A stretch of 64,000 nucleotides of DNA, taken from the NCBI RefSeq assembly GCF_001422725.1, contig NZ_LMMA01000001.1:312691-376690 (forward strand), read 5' to 3'. The notes under the pieces were generated by a model. The model did no database searches, had not been told where the DNA came from, and worked only from the letters and a program-made list of their open reading frames with translations. This document shows, piece after piece, positions 24,364 through 33,554 of this stretch. This stretch comes from Flavobacterium sp. Leaf82 (lineage in GTDB: Bacteria > Bacteroidota > Bacteroidia > Flavobacteriales > Flavobacteriaceae). Within the stretch, counting starts at the first letter, position 1, and every line of letters begins with the position of its first letter. Position numbers and translations under genes: made by a program.

Positions 24364-24846
24364 ATGAAAAAATATTTCTATCTATTAATGACTGTTATTT
24401 TATTTTTATCTTGTACAGAAGATGTAAAATTCAATAATCCTGCTTTTCAGGGTTTAAAAGACAACAATTTTTGGAGGGCTCAAAATTATAATGCTTATAC
24501 AACTACAAACGGGGACTTTATTATCGAAAGCACTTTAGGTTTCGAAAAAATAACTTTTAAGATGCCATACCCAACTCAAAAAACATATATGTTAGGTGTT
24601 GATGATATAACGACTGCAACATATTCAAATGCTCTTCCTTCGCAATCACAAGAGTTTATGACAGGAGAAAATAGCGGCAGTGGGCAAATTGTAGTAACAG
24701 AATTTAATGCTGAAACGAAAACGATCTCCGGAACATTTAAATTTAAAGCAGTAAATGTTGACAAAGAAAATGTCGAAAAGCCTGAGATTAATTTTACAGA
24801 AGGAGTTTTTTATAAAATTCCAGTTGCTATTACTTCTAACTACTAA
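24364..24846 (+). CDS. DUF6252-like secreted lipoprotein
   Basis: 160 residues from the ATG at 24364, chosen because it gives a perfect lipoprotein signal (MKKYFYLLMTVILFLSC, lipid on Cys17); the frame is open 84 bp further upstream. The mature part is a small beta-rich domain (NNFWRAQNYNAYTTTNGDFI, ETKTISGTFKFKAVN) resembling DUF6252, frequent in Flavobacteriia and of unknown function. Stands alone between rpsP and the RRM gene. The family name is from memory; the lipoprotein call is firm. Confidence 0.78.
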   Translation: MKKYFYLLMTVILFLSCTEDVKFNNPAFQGLKDNNFWRAQNYNAYTTTNGDFIIESTLGFEKITFKMPYPTQKTYMLGVDDITTATYSNALPSQSQEFMTGENSGSGQIVVTEFNAETKTISGTFKFKAVNVDKENVEKPEINFTEGVFYKIPVAITSNY

Positions 24847-24945
24847 GAATTAAGTTTTTCATTTACAATTGGTTGGTTTTTGTTTTTTAAATCTAAATAA
24901 AAACATAAATAAACTAATATATAGTAGATTACAGAAAAATAAGAC

Positions 24946-24953
24946 TACATTTG
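24946..24953 (+). promoter_or_regulatory. Possible -7 element of the RRM gene
   Basis: TACATTTG fits TAnnTTTG and lies 25 bp before the ATG at 24978. No clear -33 TTG at the expected distance. Confidence 0.35.
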
Positions 24954-24977
24954 CTATATTATTATAAATAAGTACAT

Positions 24978-25337
24978 ATGAACATTTTTGTTGGAAGCCT
25001 TCCATTCAGTATTGAGGAAGCAGATTTAAGAGAGTCTTTCGAGGCTTACGGAGCAGTAGATTCAGTTAAGATCATTACTGATAAATTTACAGGAAGAAGC
25101 AAAGGTTTTGGTTTTGTTGAGATGCCAAACGATGCTGAAGCTCAAAAAGCAATTGATGAATTGAACGGAGCTACTGTTCAAGGTCGTGCAATTGTGGTTA
25201 ATAAATCTGAACCGAAACCAGAAGGCGAAAGAAGAAGCTTTAACAATAACAGTCGTGGTGGAGATTCACGCGGTGGTTATGGTGGAGGAAACAGCCGTGG
25301 TGGAAATGACCGTGGTGGTAACAGAGGAGGATATTAA
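24978..25337 (+). CDS. Single-RRM RNA-binding protein with RGG tail
   Basis: 119 residues. An RRM fold fills 1-80, with RNP2 IFVGSL at residues 3-8 and RNP1 KGFGFVEM at about 42-49. The 30-residue tail is Gly/Arg/Asn-rich (RGGDSRGGYGGGNSRGGN), like glycine-rich cold-shock RNA-binding proteins. It probably acts as an RNA chaperone, with cold or stress induction in relatives. Monocistronic, ended by a strong terminator. Confidence 0.92.
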   Translation: MNIFVGSLPFSIEEADLRESFEAYGAVDSVKIITDKFTGRSKGFGFVEMPNDAEAQKAIDELNGATVQGRAIVVNKSEPKPEGERRSFNNNSRGGDSRGGYGGGNSRGGNDRGGNRGGY

Positions 25338-25356
25338 TATTTTTTTCTAAATATAT

Positions 25357-25389
25357 AAAAGGGATCAACGCAAGTTGATCCCTTTTTTT
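25357..25389 (+). terminator. Terminator of the RRM gene
   Basis: Perfect 13-bp arms (AAAAGGGATCAAC / GTTGATCCCTTTT) with a 4-base loop and a run of T, 20 bp past the stop. Confidence 0.85.
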
Positions 25390-25410
25390 ATGCAATAAAA
25401 TTTGTTTCAG

Positions 25411-25464
25411 GTTTCAAGTTTCAGGTTGCGTAACTTGAAACTTGAAACAAATAAAACTTGAAAC
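25411..25464. repeat. Inverted/direct repeat of the TTTCAAG/CTTGAAA word
   Basis: Arms GTTTCAAGTTTCAGGTT (25411-25427) and AACTTGAAACTTGAAAC (25432-25448) match at 16 of 17 positions; a further AAACTTGAAAC follows at 25454-25464. It lies just past the leuB stop codon and could serve as its terminator hairpin. Confidence 0.7.
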
Positions 25465-25468
25465 AATA

Positions 25469-26530
25469 TTATAAGTTTTCTACAAGCCAGTCTCCAACTT
25501 CGCTGGTTTTGTATGCTTTAGTTCCTTTTACGGCTAAATCTTCAGTAACAATTCCTTGTTCTAATGATTTGTTTACAACTGCTCTGATAGCTTCAGCTTC
25601 GTCTTTTAGTCCAAAAGCATCTTCGAACATCATTGCTGCAGATAAAATAGTTGCTAACGGATTAGCAATATTTAATCCGGTTGCTTGTGGGTAAGATCCG
25701 TGAATTGGTTCGTATAATGAAGTGTGTTCTCCAACAGAAGCAGAAGGCATTAATCCCATTGAACCTGAAATTACAGATGCTTCATCTGTTAAAATATCTC
25801 CAAATAAATTCTCCGTAATTAATACATCATAAGAGTTTGGCCATTGTACCAAACGCATTGCTACAGCATCTACAAATTCGTATGAAACAGTAACTTCCGG
25901 ATAATCTTTTTCCATTGCCTGAACCGTTTCTCTCCATAAACGAGAAGTTTCAAGAACGTTAGCTTTATCAACACAACATAATTTTTTGCTACGAGTCATT
26001 GCAAGTTCAAAACCTTTTTTAGCCAAACGCTGAACTTCTGCTCTTGTATAAACACAATTATCGAAAGCAGTTTCTCCGTCGTCTCTTCTTCCTTTTTCTC
26101 CAAAGTAAATTCCGCCTGTTAATTCTCTTAAGAAAACTAAATCAGTTCCTTCGATTCTTTCTCTTTTTAAAGGAGAATTATCAATCAAAGAAGGAAAAGT
26201 AAATGTAGGACGTACGTTTGCAAACAATCCTAATTTTTTACGCATCAACAATAATCCTTGCTCCGGGCGAACCGGCGCACTTGGATCGTTATCATATTTT
26301 GGGTGACCAATTGCGCCAAATAAAACCGCATCAGCTTTCATACAAACCTCATGTGTTTCATCAGGATAAGGAACTCCAACTGCGTCAATTGCTGCTGCTC
26401 CGGTTAACGCCGGTGTCCATGTTATTTCGTGACTGAATTTTTTTGCAATAGCATCAGATACTTTTACTGCTTCATTAATTACCTCAGGACCAATTCCGTC
26501 TCCTGCTAAAAGGGCTATGTTAAATTTCAT
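25469..26530 (-). CDS. leuB: 3-isopropylmalate dehydrogenase
   Basis: 353 residues. Typical LeuB: LLAGDGIGPEVINEAVKV at the start, FANVRPTFTFPSL, RELTGGIYFGEKGRR (substrate Arg loop), VDKANVLETSRLWRE (conserved Lys), ENLFGDILTDEASVISGSMG (Asp cluster) and YEPIHGSYPQATG (NAD loop with HGSxP). It oxidises and decarboxylates 3-isopropylmalate to 2-oxoisocaproate. Last gene of the leu operon. Confidence 0.96.
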   Translation of the reverse strand: MKFNIALLAGDGIGPEVINEAVKVSDAIAKKFSHEITWTPALTGAAAIDAVGVPYPDETHEVCMKADAVLFGAIGHPKYDNDPSAPVRPEQGLLLMRKKLGLFANVRPTFTFPSLIDNSPLKRERIEGTDLVFLRELTGGIYFGEKGRRDDGETAFDNCVYTRAEVQRLAKKGFELAMTRSKKLCCVDKANVLETSRLWRETVQAMEKDYPEVTVSYEFVDAVAMRLVQWPNSYDVLITENLFGDILTDEASVISGSMGLMPSASVGEHTSLYEPIHGSYPQATGLNIANPLATILSAAMMFEDAFGLKDEAEAIRAVVNKSLEQGIVTEDLAVKGTKAYKTSEVGDWLVENL

Positions 26531-26549
26531 TTTTTATTTTTTAAAAAGG

Positions 26550-26676
26550 TTCTAAGATTCTAAGTTGCTAAGATTCTAAGGTTTTATTCTTATCCGCTTA
26601 GCTTTATTTTTAAAGGCTCTGAGTTGCTAAGATTCTAAGTTTTTTATCTCAGAACCTTAGAATCTTAGCAACTTAG
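26550..26676. repeat. Inverted repeat of the CTAAGATTCTAAG word between leu genes
   Basis: CTAAGTTGCTAAGATTCTAAGG (26561-26582, 22 bp, given here as 'CTAAGTTGCTAAG' plus 'ATTCTAAGG') recurs as a perfect inverted copy at 26655-26676, with a third, direct partial copy at 26622-26640. It separates leuB from the synthase gene. Confidence 0.8.
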
Positions 26677-26680
26677 TACC

Positions 26681-28201
26681 TTACGTAATCACATTAAGCA
26701 TTTTTTGAGTTGCGATAATCGCGGCAACGGTTTGGTCAGAATCTAATCCGCGGGTTTTAAATTCTTTTCCATTATTTACCCAGGTTATAATTGTTTCGCA
26801 TAAAGCGTCAGAACTACTTCCCGGAGGAATTCTCACGGCGTAGTCGATCAATTTTGGAAGTATTAGTTTTTTACTTTTGTAAATTTTAGATAAAGCATTC
26901 ATGAAAGCATCAAACTGACCATCGCCCTGCGCATGTTCTTCTATGATTTCTCCATCAAGATTTAAGCTTAAGGTTGTTGATGGGCGTGTTCCTTTAGAAT
27001 GAATTAAGATATAAGATTCGATTGTAATTTTGTCCTGATACGTATGACTGTCCAAAACATCTGAAATGATGTACGGAAGATCTTCCTTAGTAACCGTTTC
27101 TTTTTTGTCGCCTAATTCGATGATTCTTTGGGTGACCAATTTCAAATCTTCCGGGTTTAATTTTAAACCTAATTCCTGAAGATTTTTTTCGATATTGGCT
27201 TTTCCTGAAGTTTTTCCTAAAGCATATTTTCTTTTTCTCCCGAAGCGTTCCGGAAGTAAATCATTAAAATATAAATTGTTTTTATTGTCTCCATCAGCGT
27301 GAATTCCTGCTGTTTGCGTAAAAACATTATCACCAACAATTGGTTTGTTGGCAGGAATACGATATCCGGTAAAAGTCTCTACTAATTTACTAACGGTATA
27401 TAAAGAGGTCTCTTTTATATTGATGCTTACTTCTGGCAAATAATCATTTATAACGGCAACGGTACTTTCAAGCGGAGCATTTCCAGCGCGTTCTCCCATT
27501 CCGTTTACCGTAACGTGAAGTCCGTTTATACCAGCTTTTACAGCTTCCATAACATTTGCGATGCTTAAATCGTAATCGTTGTGTGCGTGAAAATCAAAAT
27601 GAATATGCGGATATTTAGCTGTAATTTTAGAAATAAACTCAAAAGCCTGTGCTGGAATTAAAACACCTAAAGTATCCGGTAATAAAATTCTTTTAACAGG
27701 TTGAGTAGAAAGGAAATCTAAAAACTGAAAAACATATTCTTGAGAATTTCGCATTCCGTTACTCCAATCTTCCAGATACACATTAGTTTCTATATTGTTT
27801 TCTTTTGCTAAAGCGATGATTTGGGCAATTTCAGAAAAGTGCTGTTCCGGAGTTTTTTTTAATTGATGCGTCAGGTGATTCATAGAACCTTTGGTCAACA
27901 AATTTTGCACTTTGGCACCTGCTTTTTTCATCCATTCGATTGAAACTCCACCGTCTACAAACGAAAGCACTTCGATTCTGTTAATATATCCGCGTTCTTC
28001 AGCCCAGGATGTAATGCCTTTTACGGCTTGAAATTCTCCTTCGCTTACACGTGCCGAAGCAATTTCGATTCTATCAATATTTAATTCCTCCAACAACAAT
28101 TGTGCAATGGTTAATTTTTCTGCAGCAGAAAATGATACTCCAGAGGTTTGTTCACCATCACGAAGCGTCGTATCCATTATTTCAATTTTTCTTTTTTCCA
28201 T
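26681..28201 (-). CDS. 2-isopropylmalate synthase / citramalate synthase family enzyme
   Basis: 506 residues. The aldol-condensing TIM barrel begins with MDTTLRDGEQTSGVSFSAAE (Arg-Asp catalytic pair) and carries the metal motif HFHAHNDYD. It has NGMGERAGNAPLE and a central TAGIHADGDNK (conserved His). The last 110 residues are the LeuA allosteric domain (TIESYILIHSKGTRPSTTLS). It sits between leuD and leuB and is the only such synthase here. The sequence is of the LeuA2/CimA-like branch, so the substrate may be 2-oxoisovalerate (leucine) or pyruvate (citramalate for isoleucine); I cannot separate these by eye. Confidence 0.88.
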   Translation of the reverse strand: MEKRKIEIMDTTLRDGEQTSGVSFSAAEKLTIAQLLLEELNIDRIEIASARVSEGEFQAVKGITSWAEERGYINRIEVLSFVDGGVSIEWMKKAGAKVQNLLTKGSMNHLTHQLKKTPEQHFSEIAQIIALAKENNIETNVYLEDWSNGMRNSQEYVFQFLDFLSTQPVKRILLPDTLGVLIPAQAFEFISKITAKYPHIHFDFHAHNDYDLSIANVMEAVKAGINGLHVTVNGMGERAGNAPLESTVAVINDYLPEVSINIKETSLYTVSKLVETFTGYRIPANKPIVGDNVFTQTAGIHADGDNKNNLYFNDLLPERFGRKRKYALGKTSGKANIEKNLQELGLKLNPEDLKLVTQRIIELGDKKETVTKEDLPYIISDVLDSHTYQDKITIESYILIHSKGTRPSTTLSLNLDGEIIEEHAQGDGQFDAFMNALSKIYKSKKLILPKLIDYAVRIPPGSSSDALCETIITWVNNGKEFKTRGLDSDQTVAAIIATQKMLNVIT

Positions 28202-28460
28202 ATTGATATTCTATATTTCTAATGGGTTGGATATAATTGATATCCGCATTTTAATTTTTGACGCTGATTTTACGGATTCGCTGTCGCGAAGACGCTGATA
28301 AAAACTTTTTTTTTCATTAAATAACTAAAAAAAATCCATATCAATCCGCGTTTTACGATAGCAGATCTGTTTTATCCGCGTCCTATTTGTTCTCATTTAA
28401 TTTAGAAAGACCCGACAGGTTTCAAAAACCTGTCGGGTCTAATAGATCGAACAAGATTTT
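28202..28460. repeat. Intergenic repeats with a CCCGACAGGTTT hairpin
   Basis: Gap between the synthase and leuD. It contains GACGCTGAT...GCTGTCGCGAAGACGCTGAT (28260-28300) with a loosely related AATCCGCG / TTATCCGCGTCC segment at 28345-28385. It ends with a hairpin with perfect 15-bp arms (28408-28422 and 28426-28440, AGACCCGACAGGTTT / AAACCTGTCGGGTCT). A near-identical hairpin recurs at 39692-39724. Confidence 0.8.
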
Positions 28461-29057
28461 TTAGTACGGAAGTTTATCGGCGAAAGTCACAATATCTTCC
28501 TTAATATTTTGCAAATAATCAATGTCATCAAAGCCATTAATCATGTTGTTCTTTTTGTATCCGTTAATTGCAAAAGATTCTGATTGACCAGTTGCTAATA
28601 AAGTAATTGTTTGGTTTGGCAAGTTGATTTCTAATTGTGTATTTGGATCAGCTTCGATTGCTTTAAAAATAGTATCAGCAAATTCCGGACTAACCTGAAC
28701 TGGCAAAACACCAATATTTAAACAGTTTCCTTTAAAGATATCTGCAAAGAAACTCGAAACTACAGCTCTAAAACCGTAATCGTAAACTGCCCAGGCAGCG
28801 TGTTCTCTTGAAGATCCTGAACCAAAGTTTTTTCCTCCAACAAGGATTTTTCCGCTATAAGTTGAATCGTTCAAAACGAAATCAGCTTTTGGAGTATCGT
28901 CTCCGTTATATCTCCAGTCTCTAAAAAGATTGTCTCCAAAACCTTCACGTTTTGTAGCTTTCAGGAAACGAGCCGGAATAATTTGATCTGTATCTACGTT
29001 CTCAATTGGTAGTGGCACAGCACTACTAGTAAGTATATTAAATTTATCGTATGCCAT
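28461..29057 (-). CDS. leuD: 3-isopropylmalate dehydratase small subunit
   Basis: 198 residues. Aconitase swivel domain: PIENVDTDQIIPARFLKATK near the start and KNFGSGSSREHAAWAVYDYG, the conserved GSSREHA loop. It pairs with LeuC to isomerise 2- to 3-isopropylmalate. Downstream of leuC on the same strand, separated by a 110-bp repeat-bearing gap. Confidence 0.96.
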   Translation of the reverse strand: MAYDKFNILTSSAVPLPIENVDTDQIIPARFLKATKREGFGDNLFRDWRYNGDDTPKADFVLNDSTYSGKILVGGKNFGSGSSREHAAWAVYDYGFRAVVSSFFADIFKGNCLNIGVLPVQVSPEFADTIFKAIEADPNTQLEINLPNQTITLLATGQSESFAINGYKKNNMINGFDDIDYLQNIKEDIVTFADKLPY

Positions 29058-29065
29058 TTTTTCTT

Positions 29066-29163
29066 TTGCTTTAGGCTGCAGGCTTTAAGCTTTAGGCTTT
29101 TCCTACAGGTGTGTATTATGTATTGTGTTTTTAGCTTAAAGCTTATTGCTTAAGGCTTATAGC
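29066..29163. repeat. GCTTTAAGC-type repeat between leuC and leuD
   Basis: TTTAGGCTGCAGGC and GCTTTAAGCTTTAGGC face an inverted AGCTTAAAGCTTATTGC and TTAAGGCTTATAGC. The best arms are GCTTTAAGCT (29082-29091) and AGCTTAAAGC (29133-29142). Different in sequence from the other repeats in this operon. Confidence 0.65.
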
Positions 29164-29168
29164 GAGAA

Positions 29169-30563
29169 TTAAAATAACTCGCGCGGGTCTGTTAGTTTTC
29201 CAGTAACAGCAGCAGCGGCAGCCATAATTGGACTCGCTAATAATGTTCTTGAACCAGGGCCCTGACGACCTTCAAAGTTTCGGTTTGAAGTACTTACTGC
29301 ATATTTTCCGGCAGGAACTTTATCGTCGTTCATTGCTAAACAGGCTGAGCAACCCGGCTGGCGTAATACAAAACCAGCTTCGGTTAAAATGTCTAATAAA
29401 CCTTCTTCTTTAATCTGAGCTTCAACAACATGAGAACCCGGAACTAACCAAGCGGTAACATTATCTGCTTTTTTTCTTCCTTTTACAATTTCAGTAAAAG
29501 CTCTAAAATCTTCAATACGACCATTTGTACAACTTCCTAAGAAAACGTAATCAATTGGTTTTCCAATCATCACATCATCTTCTTCAAAGCCCATATAAGC
29601 AAGAGATTTTTTGTATGTTTCCTCACCGCCTTCAACTTGATTGGCGTTCGGAATATGTTTAGAGATGCCAATTCCCATTCCTGGGTTAGTACCATAAGTA
29701 ATCATTGGTTCAATATCTGAAGCTTTGATGTTTAATTCTGCATCAAAAACAGCATCATCATCTGTTTTAAGAGTTTTCCAGTATTCAACAGCTTTTGTCC
29801 ATGCTTCGCCTTTTGGAGCAAATAATCTTCCTTCAAGAAAATCAAACGTTTTTTGATCAGGAGCAATCATTCCGCCACGAGCACCCATTTCGATACTTAG
29901 ATTACAAACAGTCATACGACCTTCCATAGTCATGTTTTCGAAAACATCTCCGGCATATTCAACAAAATATCCTGTACCTCCAGAAGTAGTCAATTGAGCA
30001 ATAATATAAAGTGCAACGTCTTTTGGACCAACACCTTTGCTTAATTCACCATTTACGTTAATACGCATTTTCTTTGGTTTTGGCTGCATGATACATTGTG
30101 TAGAAAGTACCATTTCAACCTCAGAAGTTCCGATACCAAAAGCAATCGCTCCAAAGGCACCGTGAGTAGACGTGTGAGAATCTCCACAAACAATAGTAGC
30201 ACCAGGCAAAGTAATTCCGTTTTCAGGACCAACTACGTGTACAATTCCATTTTTAATGTGACCTAATCCCCAGTGCGAAATTCCGTATTCGGCAGCGTTA
30301 TCTTCAAGCGCTTTAAGCTGATTTGCAGATAGTGCATCTTCAACTGGTAAATGTTGGTTTATGGTTGGTGTATTGTGATCTGCAGTTGCAAAAGTACGTT
30401 CCGGGTATAAAACCTTAACGCCTCTGGCTTTTAATCCTAAAAAAGCAACAGGACTCGTAACCTCATGAATGAAATGACGGTCAATAAAAAACACATCTGG
30501 TCCATCTTCAATTTTACGTACTACATGTGAATCCCATACTTTGTCAAATAATGTCTTACTCAT
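29169..30563 (-). CDS. leuC: 3-isopropylmalate dehydratase large subunit
   Basis: 464 residues. Aconitase-type [4Fe-4S] protein: [36 protein letters not shown], the first cluster Cys in [15 protein letters not shown] and the CxxC pair in [12 protein letters not shown]. Active-site end [19 protein letters not shown]. First gene of the operon leuC-leuD-synthase-leuB. About 60 bp downstream of a good promoter. Confidence 0.96.
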   Translation of the reverse strand: MSKTLFDKVWDSHVVRKIEDGPDVFFIDRHFIHEVTSPVAFLGLKARGVKVLYPERTFATADHNTPTINQHLPVEDALSANQLKALEDNAAEYGISHWGLGHIKNGIVHVVGPENGITLPGATIVCGDSHTSTHGAFGAIAFGIGTSEVEMVLSTQCIMQPKPKKMRINVNGELSKGVGPKDVALYIIAQLTTSGGTGYFVEYAGDVFENMTMEGRMTVCNLSIEMGARGGMIAPDQKTFDFLEGRLFAPKGEAWTKAVEYWKTLKTDDDAVFDAELNIKASDIEPMITYGTNPGMGIGISKHIPNANQVEGGEETYKKSLAYMGFEEDDVMIGKPIDYVFLGSCTNGRIEDFRAFTEIVKGRKKADNVTAWLVPGSHVVEAQIKEEGLLDILTEAGFVLRQPGCSACLAMNDDKVPAGKYAVSTSNRNFEGRQGPGSRTLLASPIMAAAAAVTGKLTDPRELF

Positions 30564-31074
30564 TTTTTATTTTTTTTAATTGTAATTCTATAACCACAGC
30601 AATTTCCTGCTCATTATAATAGGAAAACAAAATTAGAAAAAGATATAAGGGCGTCAATTTGAATATTTCATTATATACGATGCCCAAACTTAAATACAAT
30701 TTGCGATTGGCTTTTTTGCCCTTAGATTTGATTGTAGAATGAATATAAATTGGTTTTCCTTTTCCTTTTCAGGTTAATTTTGATTTGATTGCTTTAATTT
30801 TAATAGTTGGCAAATTTATCTCAAAATCAATATTAAATATAGGGTTTTATTAAAAAAAATGTAACAAAATGAGTTAAAATAGTAATAATTGTTAGGTTTG
30901 ATTTGTTTTGAAGTTTTTGTTTTTATGGATTGTAATGACTTTAAATACCAATTTTGGAAGTTTTAAAATATTCTAAAATTCATTAAAATACTACGACATC
31001 CAAGAAATGTATTTTTATGAAATTTTATGATTTTAAAGTAAAAACTGATTTGTAGACGAAGATAATTTTAAAGA
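30564..31074. other. 511-bp gap upstream of the leu operon
   Basis: Holds the leu promoter (30628-30657) and a short leader of about 60 bp without an evident leader peptide rich in Leu codons. The remaining 400 bp (30660-31074) are AT-rich; I see no gene, RNA motif or strong hairpin there. Confidence 0.5.
30628..30657 (-). promoter_or_regulatory. Promoter of the leu operon
   Basis: On the minus strand: TTG (30657-30655), 19 bp, then TAATTTTG (30635-30628). This is an exact fit to the Bacteroidota TTG-N19-TAnnTTTG promoter. The transcript would start near 30621 and reach leuC after about 58 bases. Confidence 0.6.
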
Positions 31075-31995
31075 TTAATTCAATGAGTTTTTGAATTCTA
31101 ATGGAGTAAGACTGGTTTTCTTTTTGAAGAGTTTGCTAAACGATTGAGGATATTCAAAACCTAATTGATAGGCTATTTCTGCTACCGAAAGATTGGTAGA
31201 AATCAGGAAATCTTTTGATTTTTCGATAAGTTTCGAATGAATGTGCTGTTGGGTATTTTGTCCGGTTAGATTGCGGAGCATATCGCTCAGGTAATGTGTA
31301 GAAACGTTGATTTGTGAAGCAAGAAAATCTACTGTAGGTAATCCTTTTTTTAAAGTTTCGGCATTATTAAGATAATTATCCAGCGTTTCTTCTACTTTAA
31401 GTAATAAATCGTGGCTGACTGTTTTTCGGGTAATGAACTGGCGTTTGTAAAAACGATTGCTATAATTGAGTAAAACATCAATATAGGAAACAATTACATC
31501 CTGACTCATTTCATCTATTGCTGTGTGAAGTTCATTATCAATACTGGTTAGTAATCCCGTAATGATTGTTTTTTCGCTATCAGAAAGATGAAGCGCTTCA
31601 TTCGTATCGTAGGAGAAAAAGCCGTATTTTTTGATGTTTTTTCCTAAAGGATAATTTCTAATAAAGTCAGGATGAAAAAGCAAGGTAAAACCAAAATATT
31701 CAACACCTTCTTCATTATCAGTAAAAATCAATTGATTGGGTGAGGTAAACATTAATCCGCCTTCGTTGAAATCGTAATATCCCTGACCGTAACCCATTTT
31801 TCCGTTAGTAGAATATTTATAAGATATTTTATAAAAATCAAGCAAAAAAGAAGTATTCGTTAAATCAGCATTTATCACAAGTTGCGTATTATCGACTAAA
31901 CTTATCATAGGATGAAGCGGTTTTGGAAGTTTCAATACACTATGAAATTGCGATATAGAGGAAATTTTTGCAGGATTGTTGTTTTTCTTTTCCAT
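31075..31995 (-). CDS. AraC-family transcriptional regulator
   Basis: 306 residues. The N-terminal cupin-like domain (about 20-170) is followed by a C-terminal AraC domain: VDFLASQINVSTHYLSDMLR with NLTGQNTQQH, and VAEIAYQLGFEYPQSFSKLF with KKKTSLTPLEF. Its neighbour upstream on the same strand is a short-chain dehydrogenase, a pairing I have often seen in Bacteroidota, so that gene may be its target. No signal peptide. Confidence 0.9.
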   Translation of the reverse strand: MEKKNNNPAKISSISQFHSVLKLPKPLHPMISLVDNTQLVINADLTNTSFLLDFYKISYKYSTNGKMGYGQGYYDFNEGGLMFTSPNQLIFTDNEEGVEYFGFTLLFHPDFIRNYPLGKNIKKYGFFSYDTNEALHLSDSEKTIITGLLTSIDNELHTAIDEMSQDVIVSYIDVLLNYSNRFYKRQFITRKTVSHDLLLKVEETLDNYLNNAETLKKGLPTVDFLASQINVSTHYLSDMLRNLTGQNTQQHIHSKLIEKSKDFLISTNLSVAEIAYQLGFEYPQSFSKLFKKKTSLTPLEFKNSLN

Positions 31996-32072
31996 GATAT
32001 AAAGTTATAAAAATTGGAGAATTAATTAGGCTTTCCGAAAAGTATTAAACAGTTTTTAACTTTGAAAAAATA

Positions 32073-32220
32073 GCTTCGGAGAAGCGAAATATTTATAGAA
32101 ATCATATTAATTATTGATAGCAAAGCTCCAGCGGAGCGAAATATTTTTTTATTTCGCTCCGCTGGAGCTCTTTTGTATCCGCATGATTGAATTTCTATAA
32201 ATATTCTGCCCCGCTGAGGC
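32073..32220. repeat. Nested palindromic intergenic element
   Basis: Outer arms share AATATTTATAGAAAT (32088-32102, inverted at 32191-32205), flanked by related CGGAGAAGCG / CCCCGCTGAGG ends. Inside is a perfect 19-bp palindrome AGCTCCAGCGGAGCGAAAT (32124-32142, inverted at 32151-32169). Open frames across it read as RAPAER...RSAGAL, a peptide I have seen as spurious hypothetical proteins in flavobacterial genomes, so I treat it as a repeat and not a gene. Confidence 0.8.
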
Positions 32221-32276
32221 TTAATAAAATCAAAAAGAATGTTCAATACTTTTTGAGTATTCTTATCCGTAATAAA

Positions 32277-33080
32277 TTATACTCCTAAAAATTGTTTGCC
32301 AAATGCAGCGCGAAAAACTTCGTCACCTACTTCCAGTCTTTGTTTGTAAAGTGCTTTTGCATCTTCTCCGGCTACATATCTCAATTGGGTTTTTCCATCT
32401 GTTGCAGCTTCATACACCACATCGGCAATTTGTTCTGGAGTCGAGGCCATTTCAAACATAACATCTACATTTTCAAACATTTTGTCAGCCATTGCCTGAT
32501 ATTCAGGTTTAACGCCGGTATCAAGAGAACCGTGAAGGAATTCTGTTTTGATACCGCCCGGAGAAACTGTTTTAATATTGATTCCAAACGGATTTAATTC
32601 ATACGCCATACTTTCGCTCCAGCCTTCTAATCCCCATTTTGTTGCATGATATACAGATCCTAAAGGAAAAGAAATCAATCCGCCAATAGAAGTTGTAGAG
32701 ATAAACAATCCGCTTTTTCTTTCTCTGAAATACGGAATAAAAGCATTGGTAACACGAATTACTCCCAATAAATTAGTATTAAGTTGTTTCGTAATTTGAT
32801 CGTCAGAAAGACTTTCTAAAGGACCAATTAAACCGTAACCTGCATTATTAAAAACGATATCAATGTTGCTTAATTCCAGTGCTTTTTTAATGGTGCTTTG
32901 TATTTGGTCAAAATTGGTAACGTCTAATGGTAAAAGGGTTACATTTTCTAAATTAGAAAGTTCAGTTTCCTTTTCAGGATTTCTCATTGTTGCGATAACA
33001 TTCCATCCTTTTTGTTGAAATAATTTTGCTGTAGCTTTTCCTAATCCTGATGATGCGCCTGTGATAAAAATAGTTTTCAT
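32277..33080 (-). CDS. Short-chain dehydrogenase/reductase (SDR)
   Basis: 267 residues, classical SDR: cofactor loop TGASSGLGKATA at 6-17, NNAGYGL, catalytic Ser (STTSIGG) and YxxxK as YHATKWG, then SPGGIKTEF. The ATMRN after strand 2 suggests NADPH or NAD use without a clear acidic selector. Substrate unknown. Upstream of, and possibly controlled by, the AraC gene at 31075. Confidence 0.92.
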   Translation of the reverse strand: MKTIFITGASSGLGKATAKLFQQKGWNVIATMRNPEKETELSNLENVTLLPLDVTNFDQIQSTIKKALELSNIDIVFNNAGYGLIGPLESLSDDQITKQLNTNLLGVIRVTNAFIPYFRERKSGLFISTTSIGGLISFPLGSVYHATKWGLEGWSESMAYELNPFGINIKTVSPGGIKTEFLHGSLDTGVKPEYQAMADKMFENVDVMFEMASTPEQIADVVYEAATDGKTQLRYVAGEDAKALYKQRLEVGDEVFRAAFGKQFLGV

Positions 33081-33554
33081 GATTATTATTTTTTAATTGT
33101 TATAATTTGATGAAGCAAAGTTCAGAATAGAGTGCAGTTTAAAAGTGCTCATTTTGGTGCAATGAGTGTCCAAAATGAATAATCGAAGTTTTTTGGATAA
33201 ATTATATTATGCACAATTGTTTTAACACATAGAAACATAGATTTTTTACTTTACAAAAGGCGTTTCACTTATTTAAAACAAACATAGCTATGTGTAAAAA
33301 TCAAGATTTTTTTTACCCTCTTTTTAATTAAATGACGATCTATGTTTCTATGTGTTTATTTTTTTGCGCATTGTATCTATTGATATTGAATTAACGTTTT
33401 TGTTAACAACTTTCACTTCGTTATTTGTTTAAAAAAAGCGTAAATTTGAACTTCCTCCATTTTCTATAAAACAATTTTTTATACCCCATATAATCAATGA
33501 TTTATGTGGTTCAAGGACTTGGGATTTAGACTTTAATTTTTGTTATTTAAACCT
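33081..33554. other. 474-bp gap upstream of dnaE with a long inverted repeat
   Basis: An imperfect stem-loop spans 33224-33357: AACACATAGAAACATAGAT at 33224-33242 and its inverted match at 33338-33356. Further on, TAAATTTG (33441-33448) fits the -7 promoter element for dnaE, about 107 bp before the start; the -33 box there is weak (TTCG). Otherwise AT-rich with no gene. Confidence 0.55.
33224..33357. repeat. Inverted repeat with ACATAGAAACATAGA arms
   Basis: Two 19-bp arms (33224-33242, 33338-33356) match perfectly as inverted copies, with a 95-bp centre containing another CATAGCTATG palindrome. Similar 'cacatagaaacatag' words are frequent between flavobacterial genes. Confidence 0.75.

Noticed and set aside
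30564..30630. Leader peptide or T-box type attenuator before leuC
   Set aside because: The leader is only about 60 bp after the likely start of transcription, with no Leu-codon run and no terminator hairpin.
32022..32246. 74-codon minus-strand frame (RAPAER ... RSAGAL)
   Set aside because: It is the translation of the nested palindrome at 32073-32220; the low-complexity peptide follows the inverted repeat and has no protein features.
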